From Alopecurus myosuroides (taxonomy: Eukaryota > Streptophyta > Magnoliopsida > Poales > Poaceae), in NCBI GenBank assembly GCA_028641055.1, contig CM054062.1:137186682-137250681 (forward strand): a stretch of 64,000 bases of DNA, in the 5' to 3' direction. The translations under genes were made by a program, and so were the position numbers. Positions within the stretch are counted from its first letter, which is position 1. The number at the start of each line of letters is the position of its first letter. Under the pieces are notes generated by a model. The model saw only the letters and a program-made list of their open reading frames with translations, was not told where the DNA came from and ran no database searches. This document shows, piece by piece, positions 23,407-35,200 of the stretch.

Positions 23407-23654
23407 ATGGCTGACAAAGTAGCACCCATTGTGCACCTTCTTCTTGTTACCACCCATAAAACGGCAGAGATTCAGGTCGTGTACATCGACGACGTGGAAG
23501 AAGTATATCGCAACCTCCATAAGTTCGAGGAATTGCTCGCCGACGAGCCATTCAACTTCATGGGTCTTGACTTTGAGTACACCGCCGACAAGAAAGACAT
23601 CAGCGTCATCCAACTGGCGATGTGCAACGACATTTTGGTATTCCAATTGTTAAG
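23407..23654 (+). pseudogene. First exon of a WRN-like 3'-5' exonuclease gene, truncated
   Basis: ATG at 23407 in good context (CCCCATGGCTG) opens an 82-codon frame ending at a splice-donor-like AAG|GTATTT. The segment FNFMGLDFEYTADKKDISVI followed by IQLAM and ILVFQLL matches the first exonuclease motif (D-x-E, here LDFEYT) and following strand of the DEDD/WRN-type 3'-5' exonuclease domain. Motifs II and III are absent. No continuation was found in the next 250 bp, where element 4 begins at 23910, so the rest was probably displaced or lost. Such genes are multi-copy in grasses. Confidence 0.6.
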
Positions 23655-23909
23655 GTATTTTTCCACTCCAATCCGGCCTATATATAGGATTAGCAAAATA
23701 AAGTTGGATTGAGCCCTAGTTTAGATATATATATATAGCTAGGAACAAGTCTACAAATTGGTACATATATAGTGCATTAATTTACAAGTTTAATCAATCC
23801 TACAACTTCGTACTAGTTCATTTTACAAGTTTGATTTGACTATGTCTCAATCCTATAACTCCGTACTAGTAGTGCACTTACAAGTTCAATTTGACTCTCA
23901 ATCCTCCAT
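23655..23909. other. AT-rich sequence after the exonuclease exon
   Basis: Probably intron or flank. It contains a TA-dinucleotide run near 23725 and repeats of ACAAGTTTGATT and TCCGTACTAG type. No gene. Confidence 0.4.
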
Positions 23910-24353
23910 TGTCGAGGGGGTGACCACAAGAATCCCCATGGTGAGGGACCCAGGATTTCATAAGAGAGAAGAAGGTGCTAGTAGACTATTCGACTCGATA
24001 GGTTGTTTCCCGTCGGGGTTTATTTCGATAGGGTGAAGAGTATCGATTACAGGGTGTGCTTTTTACAGATTGAATCTGGCGTGGCTCTGAATCTAGGGTT
24101 GTATGTCTCGTTTGTGACCCCATCCTGTTATTTATATAGATATTAGGGTCTCAGGGGCCATACATGAGGTGGACTCAACTTTTAGTCGGTTACAATCTTT
24201 TCCTATCCTTGCTCTTAAGTCTTTCCTCCCGCCTTGGACAGGTACCCTTCATGCGTCTTCGTGTAGTTACTCATGGAGCCTGCTAGGGCACCCCTTCATG
24301 GGCCGCACCGGGTATCCCTATAGTGGAGGGTCTCTCGGGTACCCCCCACGTCA
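23910..24353 (-). repeat. 3' LTR of element 4 (444 bp)
   Basis: Plus orientation starts TGTCGAGGGGG and ends CCCCCACGTCA. The minus-strand ends TGACG...CGACA match the style of the element 3 LTR. GTAGCCCCCAAGTGCC follows at 24354, a purine-rich tract on the minus strand that fits a PPT. The left flank TCCAT (23905-23909) would be the duplicated target. Confidence 0.6.
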
Positions 24354-25339
24354 GTAGCCCCCAAGTGCCTGATGGAGTCAACGAGTCGATCTAGGGATTC
24401 AAACCTTCAAGACAGATCGTTTCGAGTGCTTTTCCTGCAAACAGTTTTTTGGGAGTATATAGCTAAACGGGTTCGATCTACTCGACTAGTCGGGGTCAAT
24501 TACTCTCACTCGGGAGAATACACCGTTAGCCTACTCAGGGTTAAAGTCCTCAGGCTCGATCCTGGAAAAACCTGGGGTAGTTCGACTCGTGCTGCTGAAG
24601 TCTTATCGAGTCAAATTCCAGTTTTAGTCATGTTACCCAACGCGTCCGTCGGGATTTTCATCACACCTCTTGGCATGGAAAAATACCAGGTAATGCAGCA
24701 GTGTTGCATCTCCCAGGCTGTTGGAATTGATCCGCGGGACTTATCTTCATACTGTGAGTACGACATCCAGAGTTCTCAACGCAGCTGTGAGATCTGGGAG
24801 GATAAAGTGCTCTGAGCATGATTCATTCGAGTCAGTTCTTCGAGTGACAAAGAGGCATCCTCAACTCATGTGCTTTCTCAAACGAAACTTTTCCTCGTGT
24901 AAAGGCTTTGGAGGACTCGATTGGATTTTCTGACCACTCGAGTATTTTCCTGTTAAGGTGTTTTTCGTCAACAGTGACTGTAATACCATGTTTTACTGAC
25001 AAAGTACTAGACATTTCCTGTTATGAACTTATCCTGTCAGAAGATAGCTTACGCGAGTGGAGTTTGACCACTTTTTGACCATTCAGTGCACGATAATCTA
25101 GGGATTCTCAGTAAGTTCTAGATTCCCGCGCGTAGTGGGCGGCATGGAGGTGTATTGGTTAGCCTCTTGTGCCACGTGTAGGGCTGATCCAGACCCGTAG
25201 TGGGATGAATTCACCCTTCTATAAATACCACGAGGGAGAAGGGTAAATTTTCCCCTTCTTCTTCTTGCGCCCGCATCTGCTTCTTCCTCCTTGCGACAGA
25301 GCCATTACAGCGCTCCCCAAGCTTCTCCAACCTTGCACT
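24354..25339. other. Leader between the element 4 LTR and its antisense ORF, with TATA box
   Basis: No ORF is supported. A TATA box CTATAAATACC lies at 25219-25229, about 110 nt before the ATG, followed by a pyrimidine-rich leader. Confidence 0.55.
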
Positions 25340-26666
25340 ATGGTGCACACCCGCAATAATGGAGGTTCCTCGGCGGCCGACAGCACAGAGAGCCAGCGAC
25401 GGAAGGGCGGAAAATGGAGTAAATCCATCGGCACCGTGAAACTGCTCACCGGCGCCGAGCGTGAAGGGCTGCTCCAAGCCGGCTCATGGAGGCGCCCGGG
25501 CTCAGAATCTCGCCCAACCCCGGAAGCCAAGAAGTGGGTGGCTTTCGTCGACCACATCCTCAGGGGAGTATCCTTTCCCCTTCATCCATTCCTTCTCGCG
25601 CTCATGGTGGTGTATGGCGTGCAACTGCACGACGTCTCGCCGAACTTGATGCAACACATAGCTGCTTCATCGTGTTGTGTGTGTGCTACCTCGGGGTGGC
25701 GCCGCACTGGGCGCTTTTCAAGCACTTTTTCAACGTCAAAGCCCACCCAAGCAGCAACGACCCGCACGAGGTTAGAGGCTTCAATATTCAAATCAACCCA
25801 AAGTCGGGCTACTTCAAGGTGGGCTTAATCGACTCTGTCACTGGGTGGAGTAGTCGATGGTTCTACGTCAAGGACTCGCCCAATGCTGACGGTTCCCTTC
25901 TAGTGGATCTAGACAACCCGGTGGTGCCCATGAGTTCATGGAAAAACCAGCTGCCCGCAGAAGGGGTGGAGCAGACTAAAGATTTGGTGTCTTAGGTTGC
26001 CACTTTGAAGGCTAGTAGACTTACCAGAACTCACTTGGTTGTTGTGTTCCTTAGGAGTCGAGTACAGCCGCTTCAGGAAAAGGTGGTACCCATGTGGGCA
26101 TACTCGAGTGCTGATTCGACTCACTACCTGCGTTGTGAGGAGCTTTCCAACAACAAACTCGAGCAATGCTTGCGGCAGATCACTCGACTCAAGGAGAGTG
26201 ATCCAGTCGACACAACTCCTGCTGTCCCCCCACTCTGTTCCACGACTGAACGTACTGAGGTGAGTCTTATTTCTTTTATATTTCATTTTCTTCTTTTATT
26301 ACTCACTAGTATATTTCTTTGTTTACCCTTCCCTTTTCTGTTCCGAGTGACTTTTCCTGCCTCTATTGCTTAACTCATTTTTAACTCGCCTTTTCTTCTA
26401 GAATTTCAACGTCCTTGCCAGTGAACCACCCAAAGCGGGCACCGTACCCTTCATGGAGGGTTTGACTGTGGCTGCTGCTGTGGATCTGGACTTGATCCTT
26501 CAGACGCTACGGCCGATTCATCTCGAGACGCGGATTACTCGGAGGATGTCAGAGTTGTTGTTCTATCAACAAAAGGGTAGCACTCAAAGGTTCGAAAAAT
26601 GGGGGGCTAACCACGTTCAATCGCACCTCCGGAGGCTTCAAGAGGAAGCTCTCGAAGGAAAAGTAG
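25340..26666 (+). pseudogene. Antisense ORF of element 4 (putative gypsy-type transposon domain)
   Basis: Starts MVHTRNNGGSSAADS at ATG 25340. The N-terminal domain is of the same broad type as the element 1-3 antisense proteins (WVAFVDHILRGVSFPLHPFL and YLGVAPHWALFKHFFNV) but distinct in sequence. A frameshift lies near 25660. A TAG at 25993 sits where the frame otherwise continues as VATLKASRLT. An intron with GTGAGT at about 26260 and CTTCTAG before AATTTCAACG at about 26402 leads to an exon rich in Arg/Glu (LRRLQEEALEGK) that is cut by the LTR of element 5. Confidence 0.6.
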
Positions 26667-27451
26667 TCACAACACGAGGGGTTTACCCAGGTTCAGGCCA
26701 CCCTGATGGTGTAAAACGGGGGGTTTACCCTAGTCCTGCTTGTCTGGTGATTGCATCGTGAGGATTACAGTACAATGGGGGATTCTGGTGATCTTCCTAC
26801 GTTGTGTTATGTCTCTCTCTCTCTTGCTCTTGTTGTTCTCCTTCTTCACGAGGATATAGAGGTGGTCTACTTATACCGGCGATCGTCCCTATTTCCTGCT
26901 CACTTGGCGGGAAAGGGATACCACAAGGTGCCAAAGGGGGGAGCACCCCGTACACTGCGCCTCCTGTACAGTCCTGGTCGCCGAGGGACAGCTGCGCCGT
27001 CCATGGCGTCACGGTGGGGGAGCCTGGTGACACCGCCCGCGTCTTCAAGCACAGACTTGGTCTTCTTGCACCAAAGGGGAAAGCCAAGCATGGGGCTTTG
27101 GTGCGCGCAGCGGAGCTCTGCGCTTTATACACGAGAATGGCAACTGTCAAAGCCATCCTGTCTCCTGCGGTGGCTTTGTCATCAGCGCAGAGGTCAGAAC
27201 GTCACCCTCACATGGGATGTCTCCCAGTGGGCAAGGTTCCTTCCAGGAAAGAGCGGGGTTGGAGCAGGACTCCTCCCCAGCGATGTGCGGTGGAGATCCC
27301 TTGGAGATCTCCTCTTCAAGGGGCTCGCCTTGAGGGAGATCGGTTAAGGGGTTCTCCATGTCTTGATGGACAGGTATGGACTCCTTCCGTGCCCAATAGA
27401 ATGGGAAAGTAGTAGATGTCCTAGGATATCCTGGTATCCATGGGTTCGACA
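26667..27451 (-). repeat. 3' LTR of element 5 (about 785 bp)
   Basis: The right end GGTTCGACA precedes GTAGCCCTC, a PPT in reverse. The left end reads TCACAACACGAGGGGTTTAC, where related LTRs would start TGACA, so a point change or slight truncation is assumed. The start contains GGGTTTACCCAGGTTCAGGCC-type text common to grass Gypsy LTRs. Confidence 0.5.
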
Positions 27452-27734
27452 GTAGCCCTCAGGCCCATGACGCTCGTGTTTAGCAGAGCGGCCTGGGCCC
27501 CCTAGGCTGCGGGCCCAGCCTTCCACATGGCACGATGGTTCGCAGGGGAAACCCACGATCTCCCCGCGTGGCGGAAACGTCTCGTCGCAATTACTGCTCT
27601 GACCGGGCGGTGTAGAGTAGCAAGCGCCTCCTCATCTAGTCACATCCCCCCTTGGGACGTGGCCCCTTCTGCCTCGGTGCTCGAGCCGGTGGAAGGCCAA
27701 ACGAGTGTAGTGTCGTCTCTTGGCCTTGGCATAA

Positions 27735-28493
27735 ATGGGAGGAGTGGAGCGCCCCCTCTCCCATTCCAACTCCGCCTTCGTCTTCCTCTCCTCCCGCTTT
27801 CCACCTATAGAGAGAAAAAAAGGACCAATCAAGGCCCGCGACGGTCGCGGCAGAGGCTCGTCCCCGGGCGTCGTCGTCGCCCCCCGACGGAGCGCGAGGC
27901 GCGCCGTGGTCGTCGTAGACTTGCCGGAGGGGTCGTCTTCTCGGGCTGGAGCGAACGCAGGGATTCGTCGTGGTCGAGGTGGCCCTGCTCCCGGCCGTGG
28001 TGTGATGGGGAGCTCCCTCCCCCGCTGGGCAGAGGACACCCGCGTGCCGGAGCACAAGTTCCTGGTGGCCCTCTGCGGTCGCCTCTGCAGTCAGCTGCGG
28101 CTCCCCGATGCATGCGCTGCCTCCGTCGAGCGCAACCCACCCCATGGATTCTAGCTCCAGGTGGTTAGTTGCATCAACGGACCTTGGTGGGCGTCGGCGG
28201 AGTTTTGCTCCGTCGACCACTTGTCACTGGCAAGGGGGTGGAAGACCTTCGCCTGTGCCGAGCGGCTGGAGGAGAGCCAAGTCCTCCACATCCGTTTCGA
28301 CGGGATGGAGCACCTCTTCGTGAAGATCCTCGGGTGTCGCAGCGAGCGCGTGGAGTGCTGTATCGAGATCGAGAGTAGTGACGAGGAGGATGACGACGAC
28401 GATTATGAAGATGATGTTGCTGAAGAGGAGGATGAGGAAGATCCACCGGCCATCAAGGAGGAGAGCGACGATCTGGGCTCAGCGAGCGACTGA
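27735..28493 (+). pseudogene. B3-domain protein ORF inside element 5, one in-frame stop
   Basis: The two open parts (27735-28154 and 28161-28493) are in the same frame and separated by a single TAG at 28152-28154, where the context PPHGF-x-LQ suggests an original Trp. Residues: an Arg/Gly-rich N-terminus with APRRSARR, a B3-like core (KFLVALCGRL, LRLPDACAA, LARGWKTFACAERL, LHIRFDGMEHLFVKILG), then a long acidic tail with Asp/Glu runs. Similar B3 proteins are found in many Triticeae Gypsy elements, so this is a transposon-carried gene rather than a host locus. ATAAATGGGAGG at 27731 may be a TATA box, so the true start could lie downstream of the first ATG. Confidence 0.6.
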
Positions 28494-29100
28494 AGGCCTT
28501 TGGGTGCCTTCGTCCAGTCTCCTCTTCTTGCTCCTTATCCTTGCCGCCTCCATCGCTCCTCCTCGGCCGATCATGTCTCGCAGTTGTGGCAAAGACAGGT
28601 TGGGCCGAGGCTGTCACAGTTTTTCTTCCTTCGATAGCCGCGGAAGGGGAATAGCTCCTTCCTGGTTCTAGCAAATTTTTGTGTTCGCGACAGATCTGTA
28701 GCATTTCCATGTATTCGAATGTATCTCATGTATGAAATATGAAGGAAATGTGTTTTTTCCTTATTACTTGCGAGTGGATTCTTTGGAGAGCCAGCGCAAA
28801 GATTTTTTTAAACTTAGCTCTGGGAGTTTCAGAGTCCTTGTCGCGGTGAGCCGTTTGCCGCAAATGTATTTTCCGCTGCCCCTCTTGAAGCATTCTTATT
28901 TTACTTGTGAGAGGTCCGCGCTTGGGTGCTTCGGGAGGTAGGTGCTTGTTTCTGCAGTGAGCGAGAGTACGTGACTGACACTCTTCTCGTGGATACCTTG
29001 AGAGGAAGTCAACACCAAGGGTTTGATGAGCTGTCGTGCACGGTAGCGACCCGTTTAGACAGAGCTCTACCACTTGGATTTATTCTGATTGGGTCTCACC
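28494..29100. other. Noncoding stretch of element 5 after the B3 ORF
   Basis: No ORF is supported. It probably holds the 3' untranslated part of the B3 transcript and the far end of the region between pol and antisense gene. The last five bases, TCACC, are the target site used by element 2. Confidence 0.45.
29096..29100. repeat. Target-site duplication of element 2, left copy (TCACC)
   Basis: The right copy begins TC at 63999-64000, where the window ends, which is consistent but incomplete. Confidence 0.6.
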
Positions 29101-29555
29101 TGATGGAGGGATGATAACCCAGTAGGCTAACGTCAAGGTGTAACTCGGCCCAAAGGGAGCTGCGCAAGACCCGGCTTAAGGAGTTTTTAGAAGGCCCAAG
29201 AGTGTAGGCCTCGTAACCCGGATTGTGGGTTTCGATAAGGAAACTTAGGGTTTGTAAGCGGTGCCCAGGTAGGACTCCGAGTATGCCTTGGATAGGAGGC
29301 CATGGGGGCCGGATATTATATAAGCCGGCTCCTAGGGTTAGATTAGACACGAGTTTGACTAGTTATTCGAGTATCCTTTGTAATACCAGAGTTGAGATAA
29401 TAAATCTAGATTGGAGACTCGGCGACTTGATTGCCGACTACCAGATCGTTTGTCACCATGATTTCCCCTGAGCAAAACCCTCTCCCAAACACCAGAGTCA
29501 AATTGCCCCAAGATAAGTTACCCCCGGTAACGTCTGCCGTGTTTATCCCACGACA
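29101..29555 (+). repeat. 5' LTR of element 2
   Basis: Starts TGATGGAGGG and ends CACGACA. A telo-box TTAGGGTTT is at 29245-29253, a TATA box TATTATATAAGC at 29314-29325, and the gag ATG at 29458. Confidence 0.95.
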
Positions 29556-29557
29556 GT

Positions 29558-29575
29558 TGGCGCCCACCGTGGGGC
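29558..29575 (+). other. Primer binding site, tRNA-Lys-like (element 2)
   Basis: TGGCGCCCACCGTGGGGC, identical to elements 1 and 3. It is translated within the gag frame as part of QLAPTVGP. Confidence 0.8.
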
Positions 29576-29763
29576 CTGTGTCCAAAGGTGTTTACATCAC
29601 GGGAGAAGCTCGGGAGAACATGAAGAACCTCATCGTCGGCGATATCTACACCAACCCCGAAGGAGAGAAGATGGTGGACAATTTTGGCTGGGGGCCAGAG
29701 TCGGATCTGCTCGAATCCGGATCTGTCGTCACAATCAGCCGGGTCAACGTCTTCATCGGCATG

Positions 29764-29769
29764 GTACGT
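29764..29769 (+). promoter_or_regulatory. Splice-donor-like site after the gag leader (element 2)
   Basis: ATG|GTACGT directly follows the codons for FIGM. See the acceptor-like site at 63481-63486. Confidence 0.35.
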
Positions 29770-32238
29770 GCGTCCGGTTCAATCCCTGATGATTTTGGAT
29801 GTGATTCTGTATCAGGAGAAGCGACTTGCGTTCAGTCGGATGGGGAAGAATCGGTCGGGACGGTAGATCCGATAGAAGAGCCCACCACAAAGAGGGAACA
29901 GCCGGAGGAGCCGGCATGGACCCCGCGCGGCCGGGTCACGAGAGAAGATGATACCGAGTCCATCCTGCACCTGCTGGAGGACCGGTACGAGGAGGATAGT
30001 TGTGATGAGGAGGAATACGAGTCTTCACCAGGCATCGCAGGTCGCGGTATACACGGCCCCTGCAACCAACCTCAATCAAGGGGACGTGACTACGGCCGCG
30101 GTCGGAGCGGCGCGAGCGCTGGCCCAGCAGCAAAATCCGGCTGATGGAAATCTGGTTCTGACCCGGGTCGACGGAGAATCGGCTTCGGTCACTAGCCGAG
30201 CGGCGGATAGTGAGTTGCAGGCGAATATGTTTGGGTTCATGGCGAACAGGACGCCAGGGGCGGGTCCTTCAAACCCACAACACCCGGCTCTGTTCAGTAA
30301 CAATCCGATCTTGGATCCCACGGTGCTAGCTACTGTGATAACCTCGGAAAACGCCGCGGCGCGTGCCAGGGATCTGGATGTAGCACGCCGGGCATTGGAG
30401 CAACAAAGGAGAGATGTGGAAGCAGAGAAGCAAGGGATAGCCACGCGCCAACGTGAGTTGGAGGCATTGGAGAACCGGCTCCGGGTTGAGTCAACCAGGA
30501 TGCATCAGAGATACCAAACGAGATTACCGGCAACGGGTGGAGTTCTAAACCCGGCCACGCTGTTCATCACACCCGAAGATCAACCAATTCCAGCTGTGAA
30601 TCAGGAAACTGTACATCAGCCCGCGACCGGTGGGGGGCAGCCGGCAAACGTACAAGCCGGGTTACACACGTTGCAGACAGGGGTTGCTGTTGGCAATACA
30701 GCGCCACCACCACCACGATTTCACACTCCGCCAGGACACTTCAATAACCCCACGGACAATGTGTATGCAGCAACATTGGCGCTGTATCGAATCCCCGTAA
30801 GAGATTCACCCCATGCGGAGGAGACCCGGCGGGCGATGGATCTATTGCGGACGGCAGTGGCCCAACAAGCCAATTACCCGGATAATAGGAGCGGAATGCA
30901 TGGAACGCCGTATGTAAGCCGACATTACGGAAACACCGGTAATATTCAGACAAGCTCAGCACGGCGGAGGGCAGAGCAGCAGCAAATGCTGCCTCCTCCC
31001 CGTAGACCAGCAACACCTGCAGTATCAGCCGCGCAAGCTATCGTGGACAGTTCTCGAGCCAGGCGCGCAGCGGCCGGGTCTGCGGTACAAGGGCCGGTAG
31101 CGGTTGCACCCCCCGCCGCACCCGTTGCCGGGTCGCATGTTTCCTGGGTAAGGCCAGTACCAGCAATTTTAGCCGGACCCAAGTGTTTGTCGGACGCCAT
31201 CAGAGCCGAGCCCTACCCGGATAAGTTCAAGGAACCGGGTAAAGTGGTGAACTATGAGCCGACCATGGATCCAGAAACCTGGTTGAGCAGCTATGAGATG
31301 GCCCTGTCGATTCGCAACGCATCTGAAAATCTTCAAGCCAAGTTCATGTACTTGATGATATCAGAGGGAGCAGCAAAGTTTTGGTTCAACAATTTACCGG
31401 AGAAATATATCAATTCGTGGAGTGAGCTGAAAATTGCGTTTGTCAAGCACTTCCATGGGACGTGCAGGAAGTTGTTCACAATCGATGATCTAGAACGATG
31501 CGTCCAGAAGAAGGGAGAGTCGGCGCGCAGTTGGGTGCGCCGGGTTATGGAGATACTTCACTCGTCTACAGATATTCAGCCAAAGGATGCGTTACAAGCT
31601 ATGGCAAAGACATGCAAGTACACACCTTTAGTTCAAAAGCTAACACGCATGAAATCTAGTCGGAATGCTTCGGAGGTTACTATGGGAGAGTTGATGGACG
31701 CGTGCAACAAGCACGCCGCCACGGATACTACAGAAGAGGATGTTGATGACAAGAAAGCTAAAGCTAACACAAGCAACAGTGGAAGACCCGGCAATGGATC
31801 TGCGCCGGGTAACAATGGAGGACATAATGGAAATAACCAGAACAAGCGCCCGTACGAGGGAAGTTCCGAGTTTGTGGCCAACACAGAAGCCGGGTTCGCA
31901 AGACCCAGAGCAGAAGGAAATTTCAACGGAGGAAACTTTAATGGAGGGAATTACCAAGGGCCGCCAAGGCCGGCTAACCATATAGAGGCCTTTAGGATGC
32001 CCTGTCCTCGCCATAGCAGGAATGGCAGGCTGGCCAATCATTCGCTGGAACAGTGCGTGGATTTACAGAGATGGAAGAATGAGGAAATACAGAAAGCAAT
32101 GCGAGGTGCAGGCCGGGGAGCAGGACCGGGTCCGGGTGGTAACTCGGGCAATGGCCCACCCCGGCAGGCAACCCAGGAGGTGGTAATCCGGGTAACAATC
32201 AGGGAGGAGCTGGAGGCTTCCAGGCCAACCCCAAGCAA

Positions 32239-35200
32239 TTGGGCCAGTACCACGTTCACACCACGGGAACTTCTAACAAGGATAGAAAGATACTGAAAAA
32301 GGCAGTAAACTCGGTTTCCTCGGCTGTCCCGAGAAACCTGAGGTGGTCGGATCAAGAGGTAACATGGAGCAGAAGGGATCACCCGGAAAGAATAGAACAC
32401 CCGGGAGTCTTAGCATTGGTGGTTGCACCACAGGGTAATGGTTATGAGTTGAAAAAAGTGTTAATGGACGGTGGAAGTAGCATCAATATCCTATATTGGG
32501 AAACTTTCCTACGCATGGGCCTCAAGGAGTCTCAGCTACAGAAAAGTTCCACGATGTTTCATGGGATCGTACCGGGTCATTTGGCGTGCCCCGAGGGGAA
32601 GATTACATTGGAGGTCGCTTTTGGAGAATCAAAGGATAACTTCTGAGTGGAGTGGCTCATGTTCGAGGTGGTAAAGTTGCGCAGCCCCTATCACGCGTTT
32701 TTTGGAAGGCCGGCTTACGCCAAGTTCATGGCCAGGCCGTGTTACGTATACCTACAGCTAAAAATCCCGGGTCCTAAGCAGACCATCACCATCCATGGGA
32801 GCCGGGTTATAGCGGCTGAGTGTGACGAAGGAGACGCGGCCATGGCAGAACAAGCTTGCAGGAAGGAGGAGCTCAAGTATTATCGGTCTCAAGTAGACCC
32901 GGATGACAGAACAACGTTAAAAAGGCCGAATACGGAGGATGAGAGAGCAAAGTTCAAAGCAGCACAAGATACCAAGATGGTGGCTTTTGTCGAGGGTGAT
33001 CCCTCTAAGCAGTTTGCTATAGGATCTAACCTGGACAATCAGCAGGAAAAAGCACTCGTGGAGTTTATTCGTTCAAATCAAGATGTTTTTGCTTGGACGC
33101 CTAGCGATATGCCGGGTATCCTTACCGAGTTAGCGGAGCACAGCTTGCACGTTGATCCCAAGTCTAGGCCCGTGAAGCAGGGCCTGAGAAAAATGAATGA
33201 GGAAAGAAGAAAAGCTATAGGAGAAGAAATTGCCCGGCTATTGGCACCTGGCTTTATCATGGAGGTATTTCACCCGGATTGGCTGGCAAATCCGGTTCTA
33301 GTACTAAAAAAGAGTAACGAGTGGAGGATGTGCATAGATTACACGAGTCTCAACAAGCACTGCCCAAAGGATCCGTTTGCCCTTCCAAGGATTGATCAGA
33401 TCATAGATGCAGTAGCTGGAAGTGACCTATTATGTTTCCTGGATGCATATTCCGGGTATCATCAGATCAAGCTCAAGAAGGAAGATTGGGAGAAAACATC
33501 GTTCATAACCCCCTTTGGGGCTTTCAGTTACAAAACCATGACTTTTAGGCTAAAGAATGCTGGTGCAACTTACCAGAGATGCATACAGAAGTGCTTTGAG
33601 GACCAGATTGGGCGCAACGTTCACGCCTATGTGGATGATGTGGTGATCAAGACCAGGAAAGCGGAAACATTCATTGATGACCTAAAGGAAACATTCAAGA
33701 ATCTGAGAAGGTATCAGATGAAACTTAACCCTACAAAGTGCGTGTTTGGAGTTCCATCAGGAAAGTTACTCGAGTTCATTGTTTCCGAGAGAGGAATCGA
33801 GGCAAACCCAGACAAAATCAAAGCTATCCAGAGTCTGAAAAAGCAGGAAAACCTAAAGCATGTTCAGAAGCTTACAGGGCGCGTAGCAGCGCTGAGCCGG
33901 TCTATATCCAGACTCGGGGAGAAGGCAATTCCATTATACCGGCTCTTGAGGAAATCCGACAAGTTTGTTTGGGACCAAGAGGCGGATGAGGCGTTTGAGG
34001 CACTAAAGAAGCAATTGTCTGAGGCACCAGTTTTAACAGCCCCGGGTCCCAAAGAGCCCATGCTACTATACATTGCGGCCGGGCCCCGGGCGGTTAGTGC
34101 AGTGGTTGTCGTTGAGCGCAAAGAGGATGGGAAGGATCACCCGGTTCAAAGGCCAGTTTATTACGTCAGCGAGGTGTTATCAGAGGCAAAGCAGCGCTAC
34201 CCACATTGGCAGAAGTTGGTTTTCGGGGTCTTCATGGCCAGCCGGAAATTGAAACCCTATTTTCAGGAACACCCCATAACAGTGGTTAGCTCTATACCAA
34301 TGTCGGATATCATCAGAAACTCGGACGCAACAGGTAGAATAGCCAAGTGGGCCATCGAGATGGGAGATTATCATATCAACTACGAGCCCAGGTCAGCAAT
34401 CAAGTCTCAAGATTTAGTTGATTTCATTAACGATTGGACTCATACAAGCATGCCAACAACGACACCAAGTTCCGAATCTTGGGTAATGCACTTTGATGGT
34501 TCCAAGCAATACGAGGGATCAGAAGCTGGAGTGGTACTTACATCAGCTAAAGGAGATAAACTGAGCTACGTGTTGCAAATCCACTTTGATTGCTCCAACA
34601 ACGTGGCCGAGTATGAAGCATTATTACACGGATTGAGAATAGCCAAGGAGATGAACATCAGGCGGATACGATGCTATGGAGATTCGGATCTTGTGGTGCA
34701 GCAGGTCTCAGGAACCTGGGATAGGAAGGATGCAACTATGGCAGCATATCGCAGAGAGGTGGACAGGGTTGCCGGGTGTTTTTTCCGGGTATGAGGTGGA
34801 GCATATCGATAGGCGAAAGAACGAGGCAGCAGATGCACTCGCAAGACTCGGCTCGCGCAGAGAGCCGGTTCCACCCAATGTTTTCCTGGACGAGCTATGG
34901 CGGCCATCAGCTAAAACCGAGTCTGAGGAAGAGGTGGCTAACCAAGACCCGGATTTAGAGCTCGTGGCCACGGTACGTGCCGTTCCTGAGTGGACTGAGC
35001 CGTTTTTAGCTTATTTATCACGGGGCGAGTTACCACCACAGGAAGTCTTAGCAAGGCAAATTCTGAGACGAGCAAAGGGCTATTCTATCATCAATGGCGA
35101 GTTATATAAAAGGAGTGCAGCAGGAGTCTTTTTGCGTTGTGTAGCACCAGAAGAAGGCCGGCAGATCTTGAAAGAGATTCATGAAGGCGACTGTGGGCAT

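Larger units (their letters stand above)
23910..26666 (-). mobile_element. Element 4: fragment of a Gypsy element (3' LTR side plus antisense ORF)
   Basis: An LTR (23910-24353) and PPT-like sequence are followed by a plus-strand antisense gene with its own TATA box. This is the layout of the 3' part of elements 1-3, so the element reads on the minus strand. It is cut at 26667 by element 5; gag-pol and the second LTR are not in the window. Confidence 0.65.
26667..29100 (-). mobile_element. Element 5: Gypsy element fragment carrying a B3-domain antisense ORF
   Basis: A 785-bp LTR (26667-27451), then a PPT-like GTAGCCCTCAGG, then a plus-strand B3-type ORF. Element 2 interrupts it at 29100 and the remainder lies right of the window. 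Its orientation (minus) follows from the LTR-PPT order. Confidence 0.55.
29458..32296 (+). pseudogene. Gag of element 2 (frameshifted)
   Basis: ATG 29458 inside the LTR opens the leader MISPEQNPLP, which continues through the PBS to FIGM and an acidic region. A small deletion near 30040, relative to element 1, shifts the frame; the main gag then runs to 32296. It contains a Gln-rich coiled region (VARRALEQQRRDVEAE), a Retrotrans_gag domain at about 31200-31740 (FHGTCRKLFTIDDLERC) and a C-x2-H-x8-H-x4-C knuckle-like motif (CPRHSRNG ... HSLEQC). A second shift, the loss of one C in the run at about 32158, leaves the Gly/Asn-rich tail out of phase with the protease. Known Gag function is particle formation; this copy could not make it in one piece. 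Confidence 0.85.

Noticed and set aside
26751..27412. ORFs of about 200 codons in the element 5 LTR
   Set aside because: They are overlapping frames in GC-rich LTR sequence without domains.
27735..28493. Two separate genes split at 28154
   Set aside because: Both parts are in the same frame and together form one B3-like domain; a single stop separates them.
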